A stretch of DNA of 64,000 nucleotides from Palaemon carinicauda (GCF_036898095.1 NC_090729.1:156209588-156273587), one strand, 5' to 3'. Numbered from the stretch's first letter, positions 48,338 through 63,727 are shown. The notes: generated from the letters alone by a model not told the origin. Program-made: numbers and translations.

Positions 48338-48505
48338 ACGACCTATTGCGTTCGCTTCTGGTCTATCTTGTTCATACTGCCTTTTCCTAGAGCGGTTTTT
48401 TTCTGCATTCTGAGTTTTCTTTTGTTCTTTTTCTTCGCATACTCTTGGTTTCTTGAGGCTGTGGTTACACCATTGTGAATATTGATTTTGGCTAGTATCT
48501 TTCAG
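48338..48505 (-). CDS. Candidate terminal exon, 56 codons, lysine-rich
   Basis: The acceptor ACCTAACCCGCAG on the minus strand is followed by exactly 56 codons and TAA (48335-48337). The product begins LKDTSQNQYSQWCNHSLKKP and continues RVCEEKEQKKTQNAEKNRSR, then KRQYEQDRPEANAIGR. It has the character of a charged C-terminal tail. An open stretch upstream (48513-48812 minus, including LYLPQEMCKENLYDLWKLSV) is in another frame and could be a separate exon. There is no clear poly(A) signal; the MITE begins 67 bp downstream. Confidence 0.35.
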
Positions 48506-49850
48506 CTGCGGGTTAGGTTAAGAGATTTTGGTTGACGTTCCTATACAACAATGTCGATTTTTTATTTTCTAAATGTAATTTCCAGCAGTTTAGGAGACCT
48601 TTCGCCACAGAATTTTTAGACATTATAATTAATGTTTTCCTTTCTACACTTAGTTTCCAGAGATCGTATAAGTTTTCCTTACACATTTCTTGTGGCAGGT
48701 ATAACTTTCCTATAAAATTGTTTTTCATAACCTGTAGTTTATATTCAATATTTTTCGTATTCCTACTAAAGTATTTTTTGAATTTCAGGTCTTTGATAGT
48801 CTTGGTAATCAAATTATCTCATGCAATGCAAAATTTTAACATTTGGATATTATGAAATATCTTCGATTGGTATGAAATCATAGTAATTTAAGATAATTAA
48901 ATTTTTAGATTTTGTAGATTTTGACCAGAAAATAATTTTCCTGCAAATCGACATCAATGGGGAAAAGATCAGTGGAAAAAAAAATAAATCGAAAAAAAAG
49001 ATCAATACTCATTTATGTCTACTAATGATACTGTTTTTATAGCTCTTACAAACCTTGTTTTTGTTCTTTAGTTGATCTCTACATGAATCAGTTTGAATTT
49101 CCATCGATTTTGGAAGATTTTTACACTTATCTTTGTTTTCGTGACTCGAGTGTTTAATGTATTATGAGATTTCAATTTCCAAAAGTATGATATTGACAAA
49201 ATATATATCGAGGCAGAATACGGTCTTAACACGCGAGGTTATTTTCTTTTACAAGACTTTTCTGGATATATTTAGATTTCTGGTGAATTTTGGATACGTT
49301 TGACCGATTGCTTTAGGGGAAATTTAAATGCAAATGCTACTTAATAAAATCAGTTAATATAACTTTAATGTCAATGATTCAAGCTAATGATTCAAGCTAA
49401 TGGTTTTTATAAAGTTAAAATTAATGAGGAAGATTTTAATTAAATGCATTTTGATTTTCGAGGTTTTAACTCTTTGGAAACTATCCATTTTGGAGTATTA
49501 TATCAATTGAAGAAACTATAGCGCGTTCTTTTAAGAATTTTATATAGGGAACTAAATTATTTCTAATCTGTCTCATCTTTGTCTATGGAGGTGAATATTT
49601 CAGCTTCATACTCAAGAAAGTAGTTTGTGTCTATCAGGGACTTCGGTAATGAAGCTTAGGTGAGAAAGAAGTTGAACAGAAAGATACTTAAAAGTTACAT
49701 CATGATATTTAGACAAGATGGTAATAGCAATTGAGTATGCTAATGGTATTACAGACATATCTTATGTATGAAATTTATTTTCTCTATATAAATTAGTCCT
49801 CATTGTAAAAAATAATAAAATTAAAGCAATTTTAAAGGGCTACTTAGGAT

Positions 49851-50090
49851 TTACATTAATATTTGCACACACCAATGCTCAATTTCTTTGGCAAGTTTTA
49901 AGGCGTCTTTAATAGCAGAGGAGCTTATAGGAAACGACAAGCTCAGCTTTTTCACCAATAAAATACTTTAGGTATTGTGGAATGACATTGATTAAAAAGT
50001 AATTTTCTGCCAATTCACTGGTGCAATTGAGAAACATTGGTATAAGTAATAGGATGAAACCTTTAGCTTTATCTTTCACGTCTTCGTTAG
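49851..50090 (-). pseudogene. Terminal exon of an unknown multi-copy gene, frameshifted
   Basis: The acceptor TTTGCTTTTACAG (ending 50091) is followed by NEDVKDKAKGFILLLIPMFL, then NCTSELAENYFLINVIPQYL and KYFIGEK. A one-base shift near 49955 is needed to continue as LSLSFPISSSAIKDALKLAK and EIEHWCVQILM before TAA (49851-49853). AATAAA on the minus strand lies near 49776. The homologous fragment at 10558-10750 (plus) shares LIPMFLNCT, E-A-NYF and VIPQYLKY. The protein is not recognised. The frameshift suggests a pseudogene, or an alternative end at the earlier stop. Confidence 0.5.
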
Positions 50091-50787
50091 CTGTAAAAGC
50101 AAATTTGAAAATCTAAAATAAAGCGTTTATTCTTTAATACAAAATGGAATACTAAATGTAGCACGTGGACATAAATTGGGAAAGCAATTATTTATTTAGT
50201 GTTTTAGGGTGTGTGGTCAGCCATATGTAAGTTATTTTTTCAAGTTTCATTGCCGTAATTTTAATGGCTAATTATTTAAGGCTTTAAAGTTTGATTATTA
50301 AAGACTTCAACCAAAAAATTAAAGTTTTGTTAACTGGAAAATGTAACTGTCACTTAAAGTTAACGTAAATGCCCTTGAAAAAGGAAACTAAATATATGAA
50401 AAACCAACATTGTAGATTCAGTTTAAAGGGAACAAGAGTAGAAAATAGGTGTGTTGGTGAATGTTTATCATAAGGATTGGTAGTTACTACCCATCCATTA
50501 TTAGTTTAGCTAATTTGGGTATTTATCATTTAACATAGTTAAGTACTCTGAAGCTCAAATTTTTGTTTTAGCCATTAAGCTACTAAAGGCAAGCAATGCG
50601 ACTAGCAGAAAAAGCATTTTAAACTAATACTGCATTATTTCATATTGCAGTTTCATTTAAGTTCGATTTGGCTTCGAATGGATATAGAATGGATATATTC
50701 AGTTAAGAAGATGGAAAATGTAAAATGTAGTAGATTCAGTTTTTCAAACTTAATTTTTATATAACTCGGTAAGATTTTTCCCGTTGT

Positions 50788-51005
50788 AAAGCAATTTTTC
50801 AAAACCATGGTAAATGCTAATTAAATGCTTTAATATTTTTCAAAGTTACTTTTAAAGCAATTTTTCAAAACTATGGTTAATGCTAATTAAATACTCTAAT
50901 ATTTTTCAAAACTATAGTAAATGCTAATTAAATGCTCTAATATTTTTCAAAGTTATTCTTAAAGCAATTTTTCTAAAACTAAGGTAAATGCTAAATAAAT
51001 GCTCT
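50788..51005. repeat. Local tandem repeat, about 66- and 41-bp sub-units
   Basis: AAAGCAATTTTTCAAAAC and TAAATGCTAATTAAATGCTC recur at 50788, 50854 and 50961. Present only in P3. Confidence 0.75.
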
Positions 51006-51010
51006 AATAA

Positions 51011-51165
<155 letters not shown>

Positions 51166-51749
51166 ATCACAATCTGTAATCTAGTAATTTTTTTTTTCAC
51201 TAAACTAAGTTATTTAAAGGGTAAACTAATTTTATTATTTCAAAATTCAGTTTTTCAAAACTTATGATTTTTTTTTCAACAAACTTTAAATTATCCTAAA
51301 TGTTCATTTTGTCGTTTCAAAATTCAGTGTTTCAAAGTTTAATTTTGTAATTAAGATTTCACATTCAATCAATTTTTGACTGAGTAAATACCAATTTTGA
51401 AGCCTAAACTTTTTTTCAAACCGAAATATGTCACTAAGAATTAGTTCACAAAAGTTAATTTTGCCAAGAAATTAATCTAAAATTACTTTTTCTAAGATAC
51501 AGTTTTAAGTGACAAGAAACTTCAGAGGATGGACAAAATTAAGAGATACGTGACTGTGCAAATAAGATCATGGTAAAAATCATTAAAATAAACCAAAACA
51601 TTAGAACCAGTCGTTTCGTAAACATTATATAAAACAAATAGAGAAGGTGATATTTTATTGAAGCTTAGAAAAACAGCAGTAGAAAACAAATAGTATATAC
51701 ATAGAAAAAAGGCTCTTTAGTAGTATGCATATACAGTATTTCTTAAGCT

Positions 51750-52230
51750 ATAACCCTAGTTGAAAAAGCAGTATGCTATAAGCCCAGGGTCTCCATTAGA
51801 AAAAATGGCCCTGTGAGGAAAGGAAACAAAATTTTAAGAGCAGTAACATTAAAATAAATATATTCTATATAAGATATATTTTCTTTATTATAAGATGAAG
51901 AGAAATATAGAAATAGTGTGCCCAAAGCGTACCCTCAAACCAGATAACTCTACCCCAAGACATCGGAAGACCATGGTACAGAGGCTATGAAACTACCCAA
52001 GATTAGAGAACAATGGTTTGATATTGGACTGTCCTTCGAGAAGAGCAGCTTACCAAGGCTAAAGAGTCTCTTCTACCATTACCAAAAGGAATGTAGCCAC
52101 TGAACAATCATAGTGCAGCAGTTAACCCCTTCGGTGAAGAAGAATTGTTTGGTAATCTCATTGTTGTCAGGTGTATGAGGACAGGAGATTATGTAAAGAA
52201 TATGCCAGGCTATTTGGCGTAAGTGGAGTC
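51750..52230 (-). mobile_element. Short element derived from LINE-A (copy 1)
   Basis: The left part (AACCCTAGTTGAAAAAGCAG, ATGCTATAAGCCCAGG, GTGAGGAAAGGAAAC) equals the LINE-A 3'UTR at 35805-35970. The right part (GTGCCCAAAGCGTACCCTCA, CCATGGTACAGAGGCTATG, GTTGTCAGGTGTATGAGG) equals the LINE-A 5' region at 39120-39367. The 3 kb coding part is missing. No (TTA)n tail is left at this copy. Confidence 0.75.
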
Positions 52231-52358
52231 AAAGAGAAAATTGATACGTACATACAAGTCTTTAGTTGCTTTCTCTTTTTTGCAAACTACGTATTCATCT
52301 CTTAGTCCTCTGGATTCAGGGCTTCAGCAGATAGTCAGGTCTCTGGAATTACTTATCG

Positions 52359-52535
52359 GTGTGAATAAATCCCAACTCGTTGATAGACCTTTAAAATAAA
52401 TTCCAAGATAAGAAGCACAAAAGAATATACGATGCATGAACCTACGTTTTTTTCTGTGCTTCGCAATTAAAAAGCTATGAGAATTTATTGCAGATTTGGA
52501 GATCTATGTCCACACTAGTTGCAATTTATCCACGC
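52359..52535 (-). ncRNA. 177-nt hairpin in P3
   Basis: On the minus strand the outer arms are GCGTGGATAAATTGCAACT (52535-52517) and AGTTGGGATTTATTCACAC (52377-52359), pairing with G-U wobbles. The inner stem is CAATAAATTC (52490-52481) with GGAATTTATT (52404-52395). The apical stem is GAAGCACAGAAAA (52462-52450) with TTTTGTGCTTC (52422-52412). The loop shares ACGTAG and GTTCATGCAT with P2. Length and position match the P2 hairpin. Confidence 0.6.
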
Positions 52536-54595
52536 ACCACAATTATTTCTGTATTACACAGCCTGATATACACATGTTGGATATGATATATTATGGTCAA
52601 AGGTTTCAACGGGTTTTAAAGTTGGAAAGAACCATAATTAAACCCTAAAGCAATTTATTAGGCAAGAATTAAGTACAAAATTAGCTCAATTATATTGACA
52701 GCAAACAAATTTGACTTTACTTGGATAGTGTTCCATTTCAAAAAGGTACAAAGATCAGACTTACGTTATTTTAAATCATGAGAAAAATCATGGATTTAAA
52801 CATTTTATAAAAACCAGACAAGATATCCCAAGGCTGAGAAAGCAATTTACTAAAGAGCAATAGCCACAAGGTTCAAGCATCAATATGGCAGCTACGCTTA
52901 AATCAAATCACAGCAGCATTTAAATAAAACTATTCACTGGGAACGTAACATTAGAATATAAAAGGATAAATCTTCTATCCATTCATTTGCTAATGCATTG
53001 GGGTAAAAAACATGTAAAATTTAATTCTAAACTTCCAAGGTTCTCAACTTTTCAAAATTAATGTAACTCAGGACAATGCTATTTTCCACGAGCTCAATTA
53101 CTGTATAGCGAGATCTGCAAGAGTGCTCGCTAACTTCAAAAAATATAATGTTAAACATTACTCAAATCTACCTATTAGCAACTACAAATAACAGTTTACC
53201 CGAACTAAATTAATTTTTTTCCTAGTAAGACATCAAACTGTCAGAAATCTATAGAAAATTCTATAAAGACTACCAAATTCATGATAAATATACCTAGATT
53301 TAAAAATTTCTTAAGCTAAAATCATTAAAGAAAATACTCCAGAGAACAAAAGCCAAGAGATTCAAAACTGACAAATGAGACCCGCCTAAATAATGAGATT
53401 AAAAAATAGCAGATTAACACTTTAATCTCTTACAACACTATTGTCCAAGTCGTTAGCTTTAACATCTCACCACTTAAAATGAGACTTAATAACTCTTATC
53501 TATCTAGTTGAACCACCAAGGCAAGTTCCACAGAATCAGATAAAAAACTAAACAGCATAATACGCTTAAATGAGGGAAAACTTATAGTATCAACCACAAC
53601 TAAGATTAAAAATCAAAATATCCTGAAAACTTTGCAACCAATGTCAAAACTTCACATATTTACATTATGTAACTTTTGTCCCTTAAGTTATAGGACCTCT
53701 TAGAAACTCGATAGAGTATAAGACTTGCTACTGAACACTGTGGACATAAGGCTTGATAGAAAACCAAAATTTTAATTCAAAATCTCATCAAATTATGCCA
53801 TTGCTCGAGATGTTAATATCAGAATTCGAAGTTTCTTAAAAATAAAGTAGCAAAATTTACCATGAATTCAAAATCGCTAAAAAAAAAAAAAAAAAAAAAT
53901 TCAAATTTCCGAGTGTCAAAATTATATTACTACAAAATATCCGCATGGGTTAAATGGAAGTTTTAAAACCCATCCAATAAACTTAAAAATCGTCTCAATG
54001 GAAATAAATTACTTTCAAGTTATGCAGTTCACCGAATGCTACCGAATAAAAGTTCACAGGATGAACTGAACGCTTCAGATTTGAATACTAGCCAATATGA
54101 TACGAGAATGTATCCAAGTTTGATTTATTTACACGTGTAAATACTCTAAACAAAATGTTTGAATGATTTAGTTGAAGTCTTAATAAATTAGCAGGGGCAC
54201 AAGCAATATGCTTACTATACTGAATAAAAGACTTACGTTCACAACTTGACTTATAACCAAGGGTTTGGCCATTAAGAATTTGGCAAATTCAATTACATAA
54301 AGTCTGTTAAAAATGCCCGATAGTATATTACATTACGGTAAACTATTTTATATCTCACCTTTAGTTTATAGGAATTTAAACCAAAAAATTCGTTACTATA
54401 CACCGATTATGAGGTTATCCGGCATCATCTAGCATTTAAGAATCCTGGCTATGTCTTCTAGAGTTAGGATATCAAAAGATTCCTATATAACACGGCAAGT
54501 CAATTAAAAAGAAGAAAAAAAAATCATACCAAAACTTAAAATGTCTCACAAACGCTTAACACCAGATTAGTAAAAATATGCTCACCTTCATACCA

Positions 54596-54626
54596 CTACA
54601 TAAAACATCGATGATTAATGTAACCA

Positions 54627-54693
<67 letters not shown>

Positions 54694-54775
54694 GAAACGA
54701 TATGCAAATGACTGGAGTATCTATACCAAAGTCTGAATATGTCTCAACCACAACTCTCACTGACATTGCTTCCTG
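54596..54775 (-). ncRNA. First-exon-like segment of P3
   Basis: It starts GAAATCAGGAAGC like P1 and ends TATGAAG|GTGAGC, a good donor. A roughly 62-bp poly(A) at 54629-54690 (poly(T) on the transcribed strand) has expanded inside it. The frame open in P1 is not open here. Confidence 0.4.
54629..54690. repeat. Poly(A) tract
   Basis: About 62 consecutive A inside the P3 first-exon-like segment. Confidence 0.95.
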
Positions 54776-54990
54776 ATTTCCTTAATACTACATTTCCCTC
54801 TTGCCAGCTTTCTTCCAAGCTTCAACCAATCAGAAGGGTTCATGTCATTACTGCGAGACGAAGAATGAGAAAACGACTCCTGATTGGTCGAGAGACTATC
54901 TAGGAATCTTTAAGAAAAGTTGCTTTCAAAAGACGTTACGCCACCACTTATAAAACCAGTGACATCTGTTGGTTACATAATTAACTATGA
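54776..54990 (-). promoter_or_regulatory. Conserved promoter-like block of P3
   Basis: CCAATCAG (54826-54833), ATTGG (54883-54887) and GACGTTACG (54932-54940) occur in the same order as P1 and P2. CACTGGTTTT lies at the distal end. Confidence 0.45.
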
Positions 54991-55130
54991 AAAAATATCA
55001 GTGATAAAAAAAAAAAATCATATATTCGATATTTAGTAAGGTAACGAATCGTGATCTTGAGGGATATGTTGGTAAGTAAAAGATGAAAAAAATCTTATTG
55101 AAGCCTTTTTCCTTTCAATATTTACTATGA

Positions 55131-55131
<1 letters not shown>

Positions 55132-55198
<67 letters not shown>
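55132..55198. repeat. (AAT)n microsatellite
   Basis: About 22 trinucleotides. The equivalent P1 region (4465-4505) has short GATGAT and AATAAT runs. Confidence 0.95.
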
Positions 55199-55245
55199 GA
55201 AGAAGATATGATGAAAAAGAAAATGCTCAGGTGCACAATCGAGTG

Positions 55246-55248
<3 letters not shown>

Positions 55249-55321
<73 letters not shown>
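55249..55321. repeat. (TC)n microsatellite, P3
   Basis: A continuous tract at the position that in P1 is split by LINE-D. Confidence 0.95.
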
Positions 55322-55322
<1 letters not shown>

Positions 55323-55529
55323 CTGAACCTTAAGGTCTTGTGTAATGCTATTAACAGAACAGCCATATATATAAAAAAAAAATTATACAGAAAAGACAGG
55401 TTGTTGTTAGTATTAATTGAATTTGAAATAAATATCAAAAGAATTTGTATTAATTTTCCTGAGTGTTTTGTTCACCTATATTCTATTCTACTGACGAGAA
55501 CATTAATACATACAGAATTGAACTAGAAC

Positions 55530-56260
55530 GGGCACTCGGTAGAACGCATACCTCCGCCAACGACACTTTTGTTACCATATTAATGCAAACAAATCAGATA
55601 ATAATGTCCGCGTAATGACAAAATCTGCACTTTTGCAAATTCATTGAACCCGCTGACCTTTGAACCCAAACCGCCAACAAGGGCAATGACGTCACAATAT
55701 CATGTGTATGTCGCAAGATAGATAATTGAATTATGCATAATTTGGAACTAGTCCCATGCAAATCGGAGAAAAATTGACCATGATATAGGAAAAAGACGTT
55801 TTTTACCTTTCGGTTACCATGGCCTTGACTTTTGACCCATTTACTCCGAAGAAAACTAATGAATTGTCCTTGGATCTAGCCAATCATTACACCAAATTTC
55901 ATGAGATTCGGTCGAATAGTTTTTTGGAGTTATACGAATCACAAACAAACAAAGTTACAAACAAATAAACAAGGGTAATGACATCACTATATCATGTTGT
56001 ACAATCACAAGATAGGAAAATGAATTATGCACATTTTGGTACTAGTTTCAAGCAAATAAGACAAAAAGGGCCACGATATAGCATAAAGACGTTTTTGACC
56101 TTTTCGTGACCTTGGCCTTGACTTTTAGCCCAGTCACTCCCAAAATCTATTAAAATTTGTCCTTGTATTATGGCTAATCATCCAACCAAATCTAATAAGA
56201 TTCGGTCAAATAGTTTTTGAGCTAAGCGAATCACAAATAAATGCCTATCAAGACATAACC
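55530..56260. mobile_element. Dispersed repeat with an internal 293-bp dimer
   Basis: Landmarks are CTCGGTAGAACGCATACCTC, GGCCTTGACTTTTGACCC, TTTCATGAGATTCGGTCGAA, TAGTTTTTTGGAGTTA and CACAAACAAACAAAG. The part 55672-55964 recurs diverged at 55965-56258 (AATGACGTCA versus AATGACATCA). The CCTTGACTTTTGACC and AGATTCGGTC...GTTTTTGAG pattern is, from memory, typical of a widespread 3' end of invertebrate and fish non-LTR elements. No ORF. Confidence 0.6.
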
Positions 56261-56947
56261 TTTGCAATTAAGTTGAAAGTAAAAATGCGTCAAAACGAGC
56301 TATTGATCTTGCTAGACAGCCCACTCTATCTTTAATTTACATAAATGAAAGAAAGATAAGTATAAAAGTAAAACCCCGGCAATAATTTACATAAACACCC
56401 CCAAAACCGTAGTTACAACTAGTTTTTACAAGGGAAAACATTTTCCAAATAAATAATTTTGAATTTACACAAAGCGAATTCACACAAACCTGATTAGACT
56501 ATTTCAGAAGAATAAAATTACAAAACAATGTCTTGAATACAGAAGTGGTCTTATCAGCGAAAAAACCTGCATTCAGAAGTTAGTTATTTCTCAGCCGAAA
56601 GGCTTCTTGTTTCCTTTTCAGTTTCCTTTATAAACTGGAATGATAGAACTGTTACGAAATCAAAATAGCATCAGCAAAACTGATTATTCGAATAGGCCTA
56701 CTTGTAAAATGTTCGGTCTTTAACACTCAATTTCTTAACCTAACCAATAAAGTGCATGTATCTTTAACAAACTATTGATTGACACATAGGTTGTAAATTC
56801 ATATCCTGATGTCGAGATAAAGTTACAGGTGTAGGCCTATGTACTCTATTTACATGATAGGCTCAGTCTTCCTAACATTCTCATAAAAGTTTGATTTTCA
56901 CCAATCGATGAATTTGATATCTATAGCCTAGCATTGGGGTCTGAGTT

Positions 56948-57370
56948 AGGGTGACCAGACATCCCATATATAACGGTATTGTCCCTTTTTATGATAATCG
57001 TCCCATATCAACCCTCACCGGGACGCCCTTTTCCCCGTATTTTCAATATTTAAAACAAAAATACAACATACCAGTGAAATTATAGTTATAATATCCATTA
57101 AAGCTGAAGAACATGATTAATTGCAGTCTTGTAAAGCTTTGACGCGTGTAATAAACTAACGTTTGTGACAAAATCCACAACGAACGCACTCTTTTTAAAA
57201 CAAAAGAAAAGTCAATGAAGTAAGTCCTGGACAATCTGGACCCAACTGAGGACTTTGCGGTATGTCATTGCGTGCCTAACTTCCCTAAAATTGTTTGTCT
57301 ATAGCCTACTGTTCAACTACCTCTCCATTTTAGGTGTCCTTTATTTTAATGTTCAAACTCTGATCACCCT
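56948..57370. mobile_element. Possible hAT-like MITE, about 423 bp
   Basis: The left end AGGGTGACCAGACATCCC and the right end GATCACCCT are inverted (AGGGTGAYCAGA). The interior begins CCCATATATAAC and contains ATTGTCCC and GGGACG, which resembles widespread GGGTGACCAGA repeats recalled from other animals. Flanks TCTGAGTT and GCTGATTG share only a partial match, so the 8-bp target duplication is weak. Confidence 0.4.
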
Positions 57371-57377
57371 GCTGATT

Positions 57378-57432
57378 GTTGTCAAACACTTCAGCCAAAA
57401 AGGGTTGCCCTTTCCTTTGGACAGTGATTGAC
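57378..57432 (-). mobile_element. LINE-A fragment
   Basis: TCAAACACTTCAGCCAAAAA then GGGTTGCCCTTTCCTTTGGA matches LINE-A at 37521-37570 with few differences. It is a short relic between the hAT-like MITE and the (CT)n tract. Confidence 0.6.
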
Positions 57433-57472
57433 AGTCTTAGGTCTTAGGTTTATTTGCATGTATACATACACC

Positions 57473-57638
<166 letters not shown>

Positions 57639-57639
57639 A

Positions 57640-58440
57640 TATTATTTCTGCGTTTTCTTTATCAATTTGTTTAATATCTTTACTTTTCCTTTCCTTTGCT
57701 CTAAAATAATAACTTTGGAGTCGTTCAACTTAACCACTTTTCTCCTTGCTTACTTTGCTTAAATTTAAGGGCTGCTCTTCTCGTCCTATACAGCAAGGGA
57801 ACACTACTGGCTACAAGACCTTCACAGTCATTTTACCATGTTCGTAAACGTAATAAAATGGTCCACTGGAGAGATAGTGCACTTCTCTTCTACATTTATA
57901 CTAGATACGATACTAATCATTCCATCACCCAAAACAAGGTCGAATGTATGCCCAGTCAAGGTAGTTGCACAGTTAACATTATTTACCAATTGATATGATT
58001 CCAATAATAGACTAAATGCTGAAGCATCAAGATTTGATGCGTCATTCATCCAAAGTTTGAAGTCTCCACAAATAACTAATTAATATTTTTTCCATGATAA
58101 TCATCTCAATGGGTACACTGAATTTTTCAAAGAATATACTAGTATTTGTTCTCGGAGGTTTGTAAACTGTTATAATGGATATATTTTTTTGTACATAAAG
58201 TTTATTTCTATATGTTCAAAGCTTGTTACACTAGCTCTTTTTAACAACTTGAGATTTTAGTAACCCCTATGAATGAAGAGCCCGAACCCAACCCCCCAAA
58301 CCACCAGAATTGCCCTCTTTCTGAACATGAAAAAAAAAACATACGCGTGGGGCGTGTCATTCTTAGCCTTGTCATAGCTATTTAACCCTGTTTCAGATAA
58401 TGCTAGTATGTCCAAAATATTTATCATTTGCCAAATCTCG
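57640..58440 (-). pseudogene. LINE-B endonuclease (start of ORF2)
   Basis: On the minus strand the frame near 58440 reads NIQSVSNKTIHIRDLAND, as at the start of APE endonucleases of non-LTR elements. After frameshifts comes GDFKLWMNDASNLDASAF (usual GDFN, with N replaced by K), NCATTLTGHTFDLVLGD, then ISPVDHFITF with the catalytic H retained. The RT part is missing; the element is cut off by the microsatellite at 57630. It acts downstream of the ORF1 remnant in the same orientation. Confidence 0.65.
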
Positions 58441-58558
58441 AATATGAATTGTTTTATTACTAACGGATTGTATATTTACATAGTGACAGCTTATGACATA
58501 ATTTGTCTCCATGTTCAGTACTTTCTGCTAGTTTTATAAATTCCAAATCATAAGCTTT

Positions 58559-59399
58559 TCAATTTCTTGAATTCACTATGTGCTTATTTGGTTTGTTTAT
58601 CCTAGTACAGTTTAAACATTTTATCTGTTGCAAATTACATTCTTTGGTGGAATGTGTTTCTGATAATTTCCCGCAGACTCTATTATCAGTCTTAAACTTG
58701 CAACCTTTTTCAAAATATCCATACCTCTGACAGTGGTAGCAGGTGATCACATGGTACCTATCGCGTATGTTATAAGTACCCAATCGCAACATAACTTTGT
58801 CTCCATTATCATGAATATCCTTCCGAACTTCAGGATCACTTTTCAACAAGTAGTGGGTAGGCCCACCTGCAGCACTTTTCTTGCATACCAGACTTATCTT
58901 CTCTTCTATGTTTTGGATATGGTCCAGGAAACGATTTCTTTTCCTCTTAATCTTCATCATTGTATACATTGCATATCATTATATTAGGTTTTAGATTTTC
59001 CTCGTCTCGGTGTCGGCAACTATGGTTTGAATCTTGTTTTCTGCTTCCTCTCTGATCTTTTTGTCAACAAAATTTACAACAATTCCATTTGAAGTTGACC
59101 TCGTATAAAGAATTGGAATGCCTTTAAATGCACGTTCGAAATAATTTTTTCTATCAGTGATTTTATTTGATGCTTTAGGCGATTTAATTAATAGTAGATT
59201 TTTTTCCTTAGCTTTGTCAGTATATGTAATTTTAGCTTTATTTGGGGTCCATCATTATTTCAAGTGTTAACTTAATTGATTCCATACTCATCGCTAGATT
59301 ATCAACTTACTCAGTAAGATCAGTGGTCTGAGTGGAATTTACTGTTCCTGCAGTGAGTTCCCCAATTTGGCGTTCTACTTCAGCGACTTTCTCTTCATG
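58559..59399 (-). pseudogene. LINE-B ORF1 (gag-like), C-terminal part with zinc knuckles
   Basis: Minus strand: NGIVVNFVDKKIREEAENKI, then (after stops near 58980) KNRFLDH-type sequence starting MYTMMKIKRKRNRFLDHIQN. The zinc-knuckle region is CYHCQRYGYFEKGC (the H of CX2CX4HX4C is Y), CGKLSETHSTKEC (second C is L) and CLNC. ORF1 proteins of this kind bind element RNA. Two of three knuckles have lost a ligand and frames are broken, so the copy is dead. Its N-terminal part lies at 59796-59983 beyond an inserted element. Confidence 0.65.
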
Positions 59400-59403
59400 T
59401 CCG

Positions 59404-59406
<3 letters not shown>

Positions 59407-59449
<43 letters not shown>

Positions 59450-59788
59450 GCTATGCTATGACTCTACCTGGGAAATCAAGATGCTATAAGCCCAAGGGCT
59501 CCATCAGAGAAAAAAAATAGCCCAGTGAGGAAAGGAAACAAGGAAATTAATTAATTACAAGAGAAGTAATAAATAATCAAAATAAAATATTCAAGGACAG
59601 TAACAACCTTAGATTAGATCTTTCATAAAAAAAAAAAAACCAAGAGGAAGAGAAATAAGACAGAACAGCGTGCCCGAGTGTACCCTCAAGCAAGAGAACT
59701 CTGATCCAAGACAGTGGAAGACCATGGTACAGGTACTATGGCACTATTTAAAACAAGAGTACAATGGTTTGATTTTGGAGTGTCCTTC
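59407..59788 (-). mobile_element. Short element derived from LINE-A (copy 2), inserted into LINE-B
   Basis: It runs from (TTA)n (59407-59450) through AAGATGCTATAAGCCCAAGG and GTGAGGAAAGGAAACAAGG to GTGCCCGAGTGTACCCTCAA and CCATGGTACAGG, and is 5'-truncated at GTGTCCT. A 7-bp duplication TCCGTTT flanks it (59400-59406 and 59789-59795). The coding core of LINE-A is absent. Confidence 0.75.
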
Positions 59789-59795
59789 TCCGTTT

Positions 59796-59983
59796 TCAAT
59801 ATTGTTGTCTTGGTCATAATGGCTTCACAGTGTGGACAAATCCATTTCAAGTTTGTTATGAATTCATCACTGATGTTCACTTCTATAAACAGAAACTTAT
59901 TGTGGTAGCATCTTTTACAGCCGCATCTTATCCACTTTTATTTCTGTCTTCCCTCGACAATCCACACATTTGCAACCAGCCAT
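59796..59983 (-). pseudogene. LINE-B ORF1, N-terminal cysteine-rich (PHD-like) part
   Basis: ATG at 59983-59981 starts MAGCKCVDCRGKTEIKVDKM. A frameshift follows, then GCKRCYHNKF and NISDEFITNLKWICPHCEA. The order of C-x2-C, C-x2-C, H and C-x2-C resembles a PHD finger, which occurs at the ORF1 N-terminus in some CR1/L2-like LINEs. It ends at the target duplication of the inserted short element. Confidence 0.55.
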
Positions 59984-60700
59984 GGTGTACTCCTACTTTC
60001 CACTTAAGTCTCTCCATAATATTAACTAATTTTTTCAAACCTTTCACAAACGAGAAATATAAGCTGAAACATAGCTCAGGGCGAAAATTCAACAGAGCAC
60101 TGCAGTAACCCGTCCTCACTAGTCAACGTCTCTAACCAGAAAACTACTATCTATATATATCTACTGCTTCAGCTTTCATCCACTGTAAATTGATATGTCT
60201 GCTTCTGCACGTAAGAACTGGCGAGCCTCGTTTAAATATTTAAAACTATCTGCTTTTATCGTAATGAGACCAAGTTATTTAATATACAAAGGTTCAACTT
60301 ATATTTTTCTTCCATATCCAAGTTATTTTACCGGAAGTGGAAGAGAGTAATATTCCTAATGTAATTACCCAAAATGTTTTCCTTACGGATAATAAAGATA
60401 ACGAAGAACGCGGTTGTAATGAAGATATCGAATTTTGTGCAATTGCTGTTTATTTGCACCGTTGGGCAAACGGTATCGAAAAATGTTTTAATTCCAAATG
60501 AAATGCTGATTGCCAGCGCCCATATTTAATGAAATAGCAATACAGATGAAGGGTACTGAAAAGCTTTCGATAATTTGGCAATTAGGGATTTTTTTTTTGT
60601 TTCTAAATTGCTGGGAGTGCAAAATGTGTTCGTGATTACAACATTCACACACAAACATATTTGCATATATATTTATACATGCATGCATACTTACGTAAAC

Positions 60701-61295
<595 letters not shown>

Positions 61296-61616
61296 GTGTG
61301 TATGATTGTATATACATGTATAACGTATATGTATTTGTATGCTTTTACAAACAATATCCTACGCTCCTTACATCTCCCATTGATTCCAACATAGTTTCTA
61401 TCATCGAAGCGCCCCAGCTCCAGCTGAAACTCTAGTATGCAACTCTCATCCGTCGAAAGCTTTCCCAACATTGTCACGAGGCAAAACTTCCATTGAAATG
61501 AAGGAGTCGTTAGCACTGTAATTGACTAAGCCGGGTTCGTAGCCATCTGATCCCAATTAAAAGCGCTTCCCCGTTTAATTGCTTGATCCAGTCTACTTCC
61601 ATCTGTGGATTCAAAG

Positions 61617-61638
61617 TTTTTTTTTTTTTTTTTTTTTA
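61617..61638. repeat. Poly(T) tract
   Basis: A homopolymer of about 22 T. Confidence 0.9.
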
Positions 61639-61781
61639 GCAACCCGCATACATACATATATATATACAATGGAAAATTTATTCATCATATATATAATACG
61701 TATATATTTAAAAAAAGTAGCAATTTATACATTATATGGGCGCAAGCGCACACACCTAGATATGTATATTTACGCAAGCAC

Positions 61782-63722
<1,941 letters not shown>

Positions 63723-63727
63723 ATGTC

